A DNA stretch of 64,000 nucleotides, taken from contig NZ_JPWF01000006.1 of NCBI RefSeq assembly GCF_003326675.1, forward strand, positions 1 to 64,000. Direction: 5' to 3'. The stretch is from Thalassospira profundimaris (GTDB lineage Bacteria; Pseudomonadota; Alphaproteobacteria; Rhodospirillales; Thalassospiraceae). Positions 9,517 to 17,431 of this stretch are shown here, one piece after another (position 1 is the first letter of the stretch; each line of letters opens with the position of its first letter). A program made the translations under genes and the position numbers. Under the pieces are notes generated by a model. The model saw nothing but the letters and a program-made list of their open reading frames with translations, was not told the origin of the DNA and did no database searches.

Positions 9517-11517
9517 ATGTTTTCGAAAATCCTGATTGCCAACCGCGGTGAAATTGCCTGCCGTGTGATCAAATCAGCCCGCAAAATGGGCATCAAAACC
9601 GTCGCGGTTTATTCCGATGCGGATAAAGCTGCCCTGCATGTGCAGATGGCCGACGAGGCCGTGCATATCGGCCCGGCCCCGACCAATCAGTCCTATTTGA
9701 TCATCGAGCGGATCATCGAGGCCTGCAAATCCACCGGGGCCGAGGCCGTTCATCCGGGCTATGGCTTCCTTTCGGAAAATCAGGCCTTTGCCAAGGCGCT
9801 TGATGCTGCAAACATTGCCTTTATCGGCCCGCCGAATGGCGCGATTGCCGCGATGGGTGATAAAATCACGTCCAAGAAAATTGCCGCTGATGCCGGGGTT
9901 TCGACCGTTCCGGGCTATATGGGCGTCATCAAGGATACCGAGGAGGCGATCAAAATCGCCAATGAAATCGGTTATCCGGTAATGCTTAAGGCATCGGCTG
10001 GCGGTGGCGGTAAGGGCATGCGCATTGCGCGCAATGACGCCGAATGCCGCGAAGGGTTCGAACGTGCAACCTCCGAAGCTGCAAGCTCGTTCGGGGATGA
10101 CCGGGTCTTTGTCGAAAAATTCGTCGAAGAACCGCGCCATATTGAAATTCAGGTTCTGGCCGACAAGCACGGCAATGCGATCTATCTCGGCGAACGTGAA
10201 TGTTCCATTCAGCGCCGCCATCAGAAGGTCGTCGAAGAAGCCCCGTCACCCTTCATCGATCCGGCAACCCGCAAGGCTATGGGCGAACAGGCCGTGGCAC
10301 TGGCGCGGGCGGTTGATTACTGCTCGGCCGGGACGGTGGAATTCATCGTCGACAAGGACAAGAATTTCTACTTCCTTGAAATGAACACCCGCCTTCAGGT
10401 CGAACATCCGGTAACCGAACTTGTCACCGGACAGGACCTTGTCGAATGGATGATCAAGATCGCCGATGGTCAGGAACTGACCCTTAAGCAGGATGACGTA
10501 ACATTGACCGGCTGGGCGATGGAAACCCGCGTCTATGCCGAAGACCCGTTCCGTGAATTCCTGCCCTCTACCGGTCGTCTGGTGAAATATCAGCCGCCAG
10601 AGGAAAGTGCGACGGTGCGTGTCGATACCGGCGTCTATGAAGGCGGCGAGATTTCGATGTATTACGATCCGATGGTCGCCAAACTGATCACCTATGGCGA
10701 GACGCGCGATCAGGCGATTGATGAAATGCGTGCTGCCCTTGATGGCTATTACATCCGTGGCATTTCGCACAACATCCCGTTCCTGGCCGCCGTGATGGCC
10801 AACAAACGATTTCAGGATGCCAATATCACCACCAACTTCATTGCCGAAGAATATCCGGACGGTTTCTCGTCCGATGATCTTCCTGATGAAGATCCGTCGA
10901 CCCTTGTCGTCGTCGCAGCCTACCTTAATCAGCGCTATGCCGAACGCAATTCCGGCATTACCGGCCAAATCAGCGATCACCCGATCAAGGTTGCTGAAAG
11001 CTGGGTCGCGGTAAGTGGCGATGACCACACGCCGTTTGATATCGAGTTTGATGGTGTTAATGGCGATTACATTGTTGCCATCGGGGATCGTAGTTACGGC
11101 GTGGTGTCGGACTGGAAGATCGGCAATCCGATGTTTGTCGGTGAAATTGATGGCGCGCCGGTTTGTGTGCAGATCGATATCGAAGGCATTGGCTTCCGCC
11201 TGGCGTCAAATGGTGTTCAGCGCAGCTTCAAAGTCCTTCTGCCCCGCGTGGCCGAGCTTCAGAAACTGATGCCGTTCAAGGCACCGCCAGACATGTCGAA
11301 CTTCCTGCAATCACCGATGCCGGGTCTTTTGGTCAAGGTCTCCGTAACCGAAGGCCAGACCGTTCAGCCGGGGCAGGAGCTTTGCATCCTTGAAGCGATG
11401 AAGATGGAAAACGTGCTGAAAGCCGAAAGCAAAGGCGTGGTCAAAAAAATCCATGCCGAGCAGGGGGCGAACCTGTCAGTCGATGCCATCATCATCGAGT
11501 TCGAAAAAGACGAGTAA
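9517..11517 (+). CDS. pccA: Propionyl-CoA carboxylase alpha subunit (biotin carboxylase/carrier)
   Basis: Biotin-dependent subunit of 666 residues, partner of PccB. Residues 1-445 are the biotin carboxylase domain, starting FSKILIANRGEIACRVI, with the ATP-grasp glycine loop ASAGGGGKGMR and the EMNTRLQVEHPVTE signature. A linker (BT) domain follows. The C-terminal biotinyl domain carries the biotin attachment Lys in EAMKMEN near residue 629. GGGAG precedes the ATG. A terminator follows the gene. Confidence 0.95.
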   Translation: MFSKILIANRGEIACRVIKSARKMGIKTVAVYSDADKAALHVQMADEAVHIGPAPTNQSYLIIERIIEACKSTGAEAVHPGYGFLSENQAFAKALDAANIAFIGPPNGAIAAMGDKITSKKIAADAGVSTVPGYMGVIKDTEEAIKIANEIGYPVMLKASAGGGGKGMRIARNDAECREGFERATSEAASSFGDDRVFVEKFVEEPRHIEIQVLADKHGNAIYLGERECSIQRRHQKVVEEAPSPFIDPATRKAMGEQAVALARAVDYCSAGTVEFIVDKDKNFYFLEMNTRLQVEHPVTELVTGQDLVEWMIKIADGQELTLKQDDVTLTGWAMETRVYAEDPFREFLPSTGRLVKYQPPEESATVRVDTGVYEGGEISMYYDPMVAKLITYGETRDQAIDEMRAALDGYYIRGISHNIPFLAAVMANKRFQDANITTNFIAEEYPDGFSSDDLPDEDPSTLVVVAAYLNQRYAERNSGITGQISDHPIKVAESWVAVSGDDHTPFDIEFDGVNGDYIVAIGDRSYGVVSDWKIGNPMFVGEIDGAPVCVQIDIEGIGFRLASNGVQRSFKVLLPRVAELQKLMPFKAPPDMSNFLQSPMPGLLVKVSVTEGQTVQPGQELCILEAMKMENVLKAESKGVVKKIHAEQGANLSVDAIIIEFEKDE

Positions 11518-11550
11518 GCCACCTGTTCCCTCTTGGGTGATGCTTGATCG

Positions 11551-11581
11551 GGCGCTGACTGGAAACGGTCAGCGCCTTTTT
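11551..11581 (+). terminator. Terminator of the pccBA operon
   Basis: A 9-bp stem (GGCGCTGAC with GTCAGCGCC) is followed by a T-run, 33 bases after the pccA stop. Confidence 0.85.
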
Positions 11582-11645
11582 GCGTTGTGCTTAGGCTACG
11601 TTTATATTGACAGCGTCATCATATGGCTCTTGAGAAGGACGTGCA

Positions 11646-12215
11646 GTGAACGGAATCTCCTGCCATCGCGTTACTGTTTGGTATCTGGAAGAATGCCTTT
11701 TCCACCTTTCAAGGCGGAAAAGGCATGTGGGGGCGTTGGTGCTTGCAAATAAGAGCATGAGCACAGCACTAATCAATGCTGCTACAGCGACGATATCCGA
11801 TCGTGATGCGTCTATAGCTTTCACCGAAAAAGCAAACGCAGCTTTAAAGTCGCAAGACGTGATGAAGGAGTACCAAATCCTAGATCGTTCGCGGCACAAT
11901 TTCTTGAGGACTGAAGTTAAAGGGGGCAGAGAAGTGCTGATTCTTGCTCTGACTCACGGTGCATTTGGTGGAGATTTCTCTGAGGAGGATGAGGTGGTTC
12001 TAAATGAACTGAAGTTGGTCCGTGATCTGATCGAACACCCTAGGCCTTTAGAGCATGCATTCGATGATGAGTTTTTGCTTAGAGGTATTCGGAAGGGTGT
12101 GGAAATAATTCGGAGATTTGACTTTTCGCCAGAAGTTTCAAGGTCCGCTCAAATAGTCTCAGCGGTCGACGATGTTGAGCTTGCTTGCAATGCCATCTCG
12201 AATGGAGGTGCTTAG
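11646..12215 (+). CDS. Hypothetical protein, A/T-rich orphan gene
   Basis: Not recognised. The reading frame gives 189 residues from a GTG that has AGAAGGA about six bases upstream; an ATG at 11757 would give 152 residues. The protein is soluble and mostly charged or helical, without signal peptide or membrane segments. Its C-terminal half holds a run with many acidic residues (FSEEDEVVLNELKLVRDLIE) and ends in a small-residue tail. Base composition is visibly more A/T-rich and codon choice differs from the flanking pccA and HAD genes, which suggests acquisition by transfer. It stands alone between a terminator and a HAD gene whose 3' end carries an inserted element. Confidence 0.6.
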   Translation: MNGISCHRVTVWYLEECLFHLSRRKRHVGALVLANKSMSTALINAATATISDRDASIAFTEKANAALKSQDVMKEYQILDRSRHNFLRTEVKGGREVLILALTHGAFGGDFSEEDEVVLNELKLVRDLIEHPRPLEHAFDDEFLLRGIRKGVEIIRRFDFSPEVSRSAQIVSAVDDVELACNAISNGGA

Positions 12216-12402
12216 TTGCTCAGTACCTTTTGTTCTAGCCTGTTCACACACTTGCTTTTTCAACCCCTTTCGATGTGCGCCTGCGAATATTAAATACAGA
12301 TAACGGGGCTTTACGGCGGGTTTGCGCTGCCATATGGTCGCAAATCGAGGCTGTTACTTCCTGATGAACACGGCCATCCAATAACAAGAAACGAGGCGTA
12401 GA

Positions 12403-13215
12403 ATGTATAAACTGATTGCTTTTGATGGCGACGATACCCTGTGGCACAACGAGCCACTTTTCCGCGAAGCACATGTTCAGTTGCGCGAAATGTTAAGCCA
12501 CTATGTCCCGGCCGATCAGGTTGACGACCGGCTCTATCAGGCCGAACTGGCGAACCTTTCGATCTATGGCTACGGGGTGACGGGCTTTACCCTGTCAATG
12601 ATCGAAACAGCGATCGAACTTTCTGATCGCAAGATCAGTGCCGAAGATATTCACAAACTTGCCGAGATCGGCAAATCCATGTTGCGCGCGCCGACCCGTA
12701 TCATTGACGGTGCGGCCGATGTGTTGCGCCATTATGCTGATAATCCGCGCTATAAGGTGGTTCTGATCACCAAGGGCGATCTGATTGCCCAGCAGCTTAA
12801 AATCGACCGTTCCGGGTTCGAGGATCTGTTTGACGGGATCGAGATTGTCTCGGAAAAGGATCCGCTGACCTATCGCAATATCTTTGGCCGCTATGGCGTG
12901 GAACCCGAAGACGCGATCATGATCGGCAATTCGATGAAGTCCGATATCCTGCCGGTCCTTGCGTGCGGTGGGGCTGCGATCCACATTCCCTATGAAATCA
13001 CCTGGGTTCATGAAATGGTCGATCAGACCGAAATTGAAAACCAGAACTTTGTCACGGCCGAAGGCATTGCCGACGTTCCGGCCATGATCGAGCAACTTGA
13101 ACAACATCGAACAAGGGTTCAGACTCACTCAAACTATAGCATCGGCAACTGTGGTGACAGTGAGATACAAGGAACCCCCGGCAGAGCGGGGCTGGCCCCC
13201 GGTCAAGGGGGGTGA
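12403..13215 (+). CDS. HAD family hydrolase with C-terminus altered by an inserted element
   Basis: HAD-superfamily phosphatase, 270 residues as now read. Motif I is FDGDDTLWHNEP, motif II VLITKGD, the motif III Lys lies in SEKDPLTY, and motif IV is IGNSMKSD. The catalytic core ends near residue 230 (AMIEQLEQH). GAGG lies seven bases before the ATG. From codon 238 onward the frame runs into the left terminal repeat of the 264-bp element beginning at 13114 and only stops inside it, adding about 34 residues (HSNYSIGNCGD through GLAPGQGG) that are not expected of this family. The core looks intact, so the protein is probably functional with a foreign tail. The substrate is unknown. Confidence 0.85.
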   Translation: MYKLIAFDGDDTLWHNEPLFREAHVQLREMLSHYVPADQVDDRLYQAELANLSIYGYGVTGFTLSMIETAIELSDRKISAEDIHKLAEIGKSMLRAPTRIIDGAADVLRHYADNPRYKVVLITKGDLIAQQLKIDRSGFEDLFDGIEIVSEKDPLTYRNIFGRYGVEPEDAIMIGNSMKSDILPVLACGGAAIHIPYEITWVHEMVDQTEIENQNFVTAEGIADVPAMIEQLEQHRTRVQTHSNYSIGNCGDSEIQGTPGRAGLAPGQGG

Positions 13216-13377
13216 CGATGGAGGTTGCTGTCACCACAGTTGTCTACTGATCGACCGGATTTGCACGGACTGCTGTGTCGCCAGACATTGAAAGATGTAT
13301 ATCTTCCTGCTGTCTGGCTCCTAGCATCCACACAAATCCGGTCGACCGATGCCATAGTTTGAGTGAGTCTGAACCCT
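13114..13377. mobile_element. Non-coding MITE-like element with 31-bp terminal inverted repeats
   Basis: A 264-bp segment is bounded by inverted repeats at 13115-13145 and 13346-13376 that match at 30 of 31 positions; the ends read AGGGTTCAGACTCACTC and its complement. Inside are two further inverted pairs: a 14-bp pair at 13147-13160 and 13228-13241, and a perfect 13-bp pair at 13251-13263 and 13333-13345. The whole would fold as a long stem carrying two hairpin arms. There is no transposase frame. No clear target duplication is visible at the borders. It sits across the 3' end of the HAD gene and ends at the ribosome binding site of the DUF1244 gene. A non-autonomous transposon is the best reading; the transposase family is unknown. 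Confidence 0.8.
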
Positions 13378-13392
13378 AAGGAAGTATGGAAC

Positions 13393-13776
13393 ATGTCTGA
13401 TTGCGCCGGTTCTGAAATGTCGACGGCGGCCGTTCTGGCCAATGGCCCGGCAGCCGATCTTGATCCGCAAACCAAACTGGAACTTGAAGCAGCGGCCTTT
13501 CGCGGGCTTGTCATGCATCTTCAGGATCGCAAGGATGTCCAGAATATTGATCTGATGAACCTTGCCGGTTTCTGCCGCAACTGTCTGGCCAAATGGTATC
13601 TGGCCGCCGCACGCGAAAAGGGTGTGGCGATGGATTATGACGGGACCCGCGAAGTTGTGTACGGCATGACCTATGACGAATGGAAGGACAACCATCAGGC
13701 CCCCGCATCCGACGAACAGAAACAGAAATTCGTCGATACAGCCCATCTTCATGCCAAAATTCCGGGCGCGAAGTAA
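13393..13776 (+). CDS. DUF1244 domain-containing protein
   Basis: Small cytoplasmic protein of 127 residues. The conserved DUF1244 core is seen as AAAFRGLVMHLQDRKDVQN, then LAGFCRNCLAKWYLAAA, then YGMTYDEWKDNHQ. The paired Cys in FCRNCL are conserved in the family and may bind metal; the function is unknown. The ATG at 13393 has AAGGAAG eight bases upstream, a site that directly abuts the right end of the inserted element. Translation is thus preserved, but its transcription probably changed when the element arrived. It is followed closely by acylphosphatase. Confidence 0.88.
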   Translation: MSDCAGSEMSTAAVLANGPAADLDPQTKLELEAAAFRGLVMHLQDRKDVQNIDLMNLAGFCRNCLAKWYLAAAREKGVAMDYDGTREVVYGMTYDEWKDNHQAPASDEQKQKFVDTAHLHAKIPGAK

Positions 13777-13802
13777 TCTGTGTCCGGTGAAGGAAGTTTT
13801 TG

Positions 13803-14117
13803 ATGAATGATACCCGTCCCGATCCTGTAACCGGTACCGGCAATATTTCCGTGCATGCGCGGATCGAAGGCCGGGTGCAAGGTGTGTGGTATCGGGCATG
13901 GACCGTCGAAGAAGCTCGCAAGCGCGGCCTGACCGGCTGGGTGCGCAACCGCACCGATGGCACGGTCGAGGCCGTGTTTTGTGGGCCGGTGGATGTCGTG
14001 AAATCCATGATCCTTGCATGTCAGGACGGGCCGCCAAATGCACGGGTGGATCGCATTCATGAGGAACCGGCTCTTGAAGACGGGTTTGCGTCGTTCGAGA
14101 AGCGTCCGACGGCCTGA
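13803..14117 (+). CDS. acyP: Acylphosphatase
   Basis: Small cytoplasmic enzyme (104 residues) that hydrolyses the carboxyl-phosphate bond of acyl phosphates such as acetyl phosphate or 1,3-bisphosphoglycerate. The signature is complete: GRVQGVWYRAWT holds the phosphate-binding loop with its Arg, and GWVRNRTDGTVEA holds the catalytic Asn. The ATG at 13803 lies 26 bp after the DUF1244 stop with GAAGGAAG upstream, so the two are likely co-transcribed. Confidence 0.93.
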   Translation: MNDTRPDPVTGTGNISVHARIEGRVQGVWYRAWTVEEARKRGLTGWVRNRTDGTVEAVFCGPVDVVKSMILACQDGPPNARVDRIHEEPALEDGFASFEKRPTA

Positions 14118-14162
14118 AGGAACGCCAACGACGTTCCGTGGCGTCATTTTCAAACTGCATGC

Positions 14163-14204
14163 AAAAGCCTTTTTCCAAGACGAATTGGAAAAAGGCTTTT
14201 TATT
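14163..14204 (+). terminator. Strong intrinsic terminator after acyP
   Basis: A perfect 16-bp stem (arms 14163-14178 and 14185-14200, loop GACGAA) runs directly into further T residues. Confidence 0.92.
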
Positions 14205-14289
14205 TGGTGCGGTGCGGTGGCATGCTGTTGAAATCCTGTCTGGATGGTCAGCATCTATCCGGTCGGGAAATCAATCAGGGAGAATACAA

Positions 14290-15144
14290 ATGACCTTTAT
14301 CGCGAAATCATTCGGTGTGGCTGCCATCGTTGCGACCACTGCCTTGTGTGCGGTTGGTGCGCAGGCACAAGAACCGGCACAGAATGACGGTTTGAACGGA
14401 ACACTTTGGTTGCAGACCTCGGTCGAATACAAAACGACTGCAATGTCGGTATATGCCGGTGCGACCCGTTTACTGAGTGATGCCATTGGCGATCACAGCT
14501 GGACGGCTGCGATTGAACAGGACGGCAACTATATGTCCAAACCGCCGGCGATCATTCTTGATCTTGACGAGACGGTTCTGGATAACTCCAAGTACCAGTC
14601 CTGGGTTGTGACCGAAAAAACCTATTACAGCTCCAAGACCTGGGCGAAATTCGTCCATGATATGGTTTCAACCCCGACCCCGGGCGCGCTTGAATTTACC
14701 AAGGCTGCTGCTGCCAAAGGGGTAGAGGTATTCTATGTATCCAACCGCAAGGCACCGGAAGAAGCCCCGACCATCGAGAACCTGAAAAAATACGGCTTCC
14801 CGTATGCAGATGAAAAACACGTCATGCTGCGCGGCGAGATTGATGCCTGGGGATCGAACAAAACGTCGCGTCGTCAAGCGGTTGCCGATGATTATCGTGT
14901 GATCATGCAGTTCGGGGACAATTTCGGCGACTTCACCGACGAGATTGACGGCACCATCGCAGAACGTCTCGAAGTGATGGAAAAATACGCCGATTATTGG
15001 GGTGAACGCTGGTTCATGCTTCCGAACCCGAGCTATGGCTCGTGGGAAGAAGCCGCCTTTGGTGGTGACTGGAAAAAGTCGGGCGACGAACGCCGCCAGA
15101 ACAAGCTTGATGCCATGGACCCGTGGGCCGGTCCGGGCGAATAA
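14290..15144 (+). CDS. Secreted HAD acid phosphatase (lipoprotein e(P4)/class B-C family)
   Basis: Periplasmic non-specific phosphatase or 5'-nucleotidase of 284 residues. The ATG at 14290 has GGGAG upstream and starts a Sec signal peptide of about 25 residues ending GAQAQ. There is no lipobox Cys, so unlike Haemophilus e(P4) it should be soluble. HAD motif I is ILDLDETVLDNS, preceded by the family segment QTSVEYKT; motif II is VFYVSNR, and motif IV is MQFGDNFGDF. The C-terminus (RWFMLPNPSYGSWEEA) is typical of the acid-phosphatase B/e(P4) family. A phosphate-scavenging or nucleotide-salvage role is inferred from the family. Confidence 0.9.
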   Translation: MTFIAKSFGVAAIVATTALCAVGAQAQEPAQNDGLNGTLWLQTSVEYKTTAMSVYAGATRLLSDAIGDHSWTAAIEQDGNYMSKPPAIILDLDETVLDNSKYQSWVVTEKTYYSSKTWAKFVHDMVSTPTPGALEFTKAAAAKGVEVFYVSNRKAPEEAPTIENLKKYGFPYADEKHVMLRGEIDAWGSNKTSRRQAVADDYRVIMQFGDNFGDFTDEIDGTIAERLEVMEKYADYWGERWFMLPNPSYGSWEEAAFGGDWKKSGDERRQNKLDAMDPWAGPGE

Positions 15145-15169
15145 GCCATCCATTGATATCGTGAACGTG

Positions 15170-15196
15170 AAAGGGCGTCTTGCGGAACGCCCTTTT
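15170..15196. terminator. Intrinsic terminator between convergent genes
   Basis: A 9-bp stem (AAAGGGCGT with ACGCCCTTT) has a T-run on the right. It lies between the acid phosphatase and the minus-strand DUF4336 gene. Confidence 0.8.
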
Positions 15197-15209
15197 GTAT
15201 TTGTAGCGG

Positions 15210-15959
15210 TTATTTCAGGACCCAGCGAAACGCACGTTTCAGTTCAGCCACTGCATTATCCTGATACCAGCGCCCATGGGCCAGAATGACCCGTTTTGGG
15301 TTCCAGCCAATCATGGTTTCAACGCATTTGCGGACATGGCCGCGATGCCCGATAAAGGTCGCACGCATATCGCGCGGGGCCGATCCATCGGGATCCATGG
15401 TGCCGAAAAGACGGACCATAAATCGCCAGAACGGGCTTTTGATCTTCTGTGGTTCGAAATTCTCGATCAGATCGGTCAGGATCAGGGTTTGCGATGCTTT
15501 ATGGAAAAACACTGCTTCATTCAGGTAGCTGCCGCGCACCAGGACCTGTTGGATGTCATCTGCCCAATCTGTTTCGGCACTATCGGCCAACTCGCCGTCA
15601 AACCGAACAGCGATGCCAACCAATTTGGCGCGCTTGATCACGCCGGGCGCACAAAATGCAACGGCCTTGGGATAGGTTTTTTGCCAATCCGGTACGCCTG
15701 CATAATGGATGGTGTTTGAGGCAATCAGCCAAGTGACCTCGCCCAACGCATCAACGGCCTCCTTAAGCTCATCTGTCAGGCGAATGGGCTAATGCACAAA
15801 TAACCGGTTTCCCGAAAGACGCACGATGGTCATCCGGGTCGGAAAGGGCATCGAAAACCCGAAATTCTGAAACCCGATCACCGGACCATCAATGATCCAG
15901 ATATTGTCATCAATCTGTTTGGGGACATCAAGCGGGGCATAGGTATCGACAGAGAACAT
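15210..15959 (-). pseudogene. DUF4336 (metallo-beta-lactamase-like) gene interrupted by an in-frame TAG
   Basis: Reading on the minus strand from the ATG at 15959 (GGAG about 10 bases upstream) gives a DUF4336-type start: MFSVDTYAPL, DDNIWIIDGPVI, then TIVRLSGNRLFVH. A TAG codon at 15789-15791 stops it after 56 residues. The same frame continues without shift as PIRLTDELKEAVDALGEVTWLIAS to 15210. Relatives usually have Ser in an HSPI motif at this place, so one TCG-to-TAG change explains it. The downstream part (178 residues from an internal GTG) lacks the N-terminal strands. DUF4336 proteins resemble metal-dependent hydrolases of unknown substrate. A sequencing error would restore a 249-residue gene. 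Confidence 0.82.
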
Positions 15960-16006
15960 GGGGCTTGTCTCCGGTTCAATGGGGCAGTGGGACGCATGTG
16001 TAAGGA

Positions 16007-17419
16007 TTACACAACTTTACCGGGATTGAACCTATCATCGGGATCGATTGCTGTCTTGATTGCGCGCAGCAATTTCATCTTTTCGTCACTGGCATAGTGG
16101 GCAAGCTCGTCACGTTTAAGCTGCCCGATCCCGTGTTCGGCACTGATTGACCCGCCAAGATCGGCGACAATGTCGTGAATGACGCTATTCAGGCTTTCCC
16201 AGCGGGCCAGATATTTGGACTTTTCCATATCGACAGGCTGGCTGAAATTGAAATGGATATTGCCATCGCCCACATGGCCAAACGGGCAGGGGCGAATGCC
16301 CGGGATCAGGGCCTTGGCCGCGGCAATGCCGCGAACCAGAAGATCGGGAACCTTTGATACCGGAACCGATACATCATGCTTGATTGATCCACCTTCAAAT
16401 CCCTGGGCGTCGGGGATGCCTTCGCGGATCGCCCACAGATTGGCGCGCTGCTTTTCCGACTGGGCAATGGTGGCATCGGTGGCAAGGCCGATTTCAACCG
16501 CATTGCCCAGAAGGTCAACCAGAAGCGTCTGTAAATCATCATCGGGGCGTGATGATGTCAGTTCGATCAAAACATGCCAGTCGGTCTTGGTGGCAAGCGG
16601 ACGCGTCAGGCCCTTAAGGTAGGTCACAGACATGTCATGGGCGAAACCGCTCATCAGTTCAAAGGCGGCAATACCATCCCCGGAATGGCGGCGCGCCAAT
16701 GCCAAAATATCAATCGCACAGTCCGGCGACGGCACGGCAAGCCAAGCGGTGGCGATGTGTTTTGGCTGCGCAAACAGCTTCAGCGTCGCCTTGGTGATAA
16801 TGCCCAGCGTACCCTCGGCCCCGATAAACAGATCGCGCAGGTCATAGCCGGTATTGTCCTTGCGCAGCTTGGAAAGCCCGTTCCAGATGCTGCCATCGGG
16901 CAGGACAACTTCAAGACCAAGGCACAATTCACGCGCATTGCCATATCGGATCACGTTCAAGCCACCGGCATTGGTGGCAAGGTTGCCACCAATCTGACAG
17001 GTCCCCTCCGCGCCAAGCGACAGGGGAAACAAAAGATCATGCTTGGCACAGGCTTCCTGAATGGTTTGCAGGATCGCACCGGCCTCGACCGTGGCTGTGA
17101 AGTCGCGTTCATCGATTTCGATGACTTTGTTCATGCGTTTCAGGTTCAACAAAACCTGCTTTGACGTCGCAACTGCACCGCCGCACCGCCCGGTATTGCC
17201 GCCTTGCGGGACAATTGCGATATTGTGTTTGGCACAGATGGCAACGGCCCTGGCGACTTCATCAGTGCTTGCCGGAAACAGGATCAGCTCTGCCTGACCT
17301 TTGAACTTGCCACGTGCCTCGGCATTATGGGGGGCCAGAACGTCAAGATCGGTGCTCCAGCCCTTGGGGCCAAGCAGGTCTTTCAGATCATTGATCACGC
17401 TGTCTGGCAAAAAGGGCAT
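16007..17419 (-). CDS. FAD-linked oxidoreductase, GlcD/D-2-hydroxyglutarate dehydrogenase family
   Basis: Flavoprotein of 470 residues that oxidises a 2-hydroxy acid such as D-lactate, glycolate or D-2-hydroxyglutarate. The N-terminal FAD-binding PCMH domain has the loop VPQGGNTGRCGGAV and the segment GAEGTCQIGGNLATNAGG. The C-terminal domain carries the metal-binding motifs GHVGDGNIHFN and SAEHGIGQLKRDEL. No signal peptide or FeS motif is visible, so it is a single-subunit cytoplasmic enzyme. It starts 12 bp after the end of the Sua5 gene and should be co-transcribed with it. The motifs favour the D2HGDH/D-lactate subgroup, but the substrate is not settled. Confidence 0.9.
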   Translation of the reverse strand: MPFLPDSVINDLKDLLGPKGWSTDLDVLAPHNAEARGKFKGQAELILFPASTDEVARAVAICAKHNIAIVPQGGNTGRCGGAVATSKQVLLNLKRMNKVIEIDERDFTATVEAGAILQTIQEACAKHDLLFPLSLGAEGTCQIGGNLATNAGGLNVIRYGNARELCLGLEVVLPDGSIWNGLSKLRKDNTGYDLRDLFIGAEGTLGIITKATLKLFAQPKHIATAWLAVPSPDCAIDILALARRHSGDGIAAFELMSGFAHDMSVTYLKGLTRPLATKTDWHVLIELTSSRPDDDLQTLLVDLLGNAVEIGLATDATIAQSEKQRANLWAIREGIPDAQGFEGGSIKHDVSVPVSKVPDLLVRGIAAAKALIPGIRPCPFGHVGDGNIHFNFSQPVDMEKSKYLARWESLNSVIHDIVADLGGSISAEHGIGQLKRDELAHYASDEKMKLLRAIKTAIDPDDRFNPGKVV

Positions 17420-17431
17420 TGCAGAATCCGT

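Noticed and set aside
13114..13377. TA target duplication typical of the IS630/Tc1 group
   Set aside because: The left border reads CAA and the right border TAA, so a TA duplication is not present on both sides. No family was assigned.
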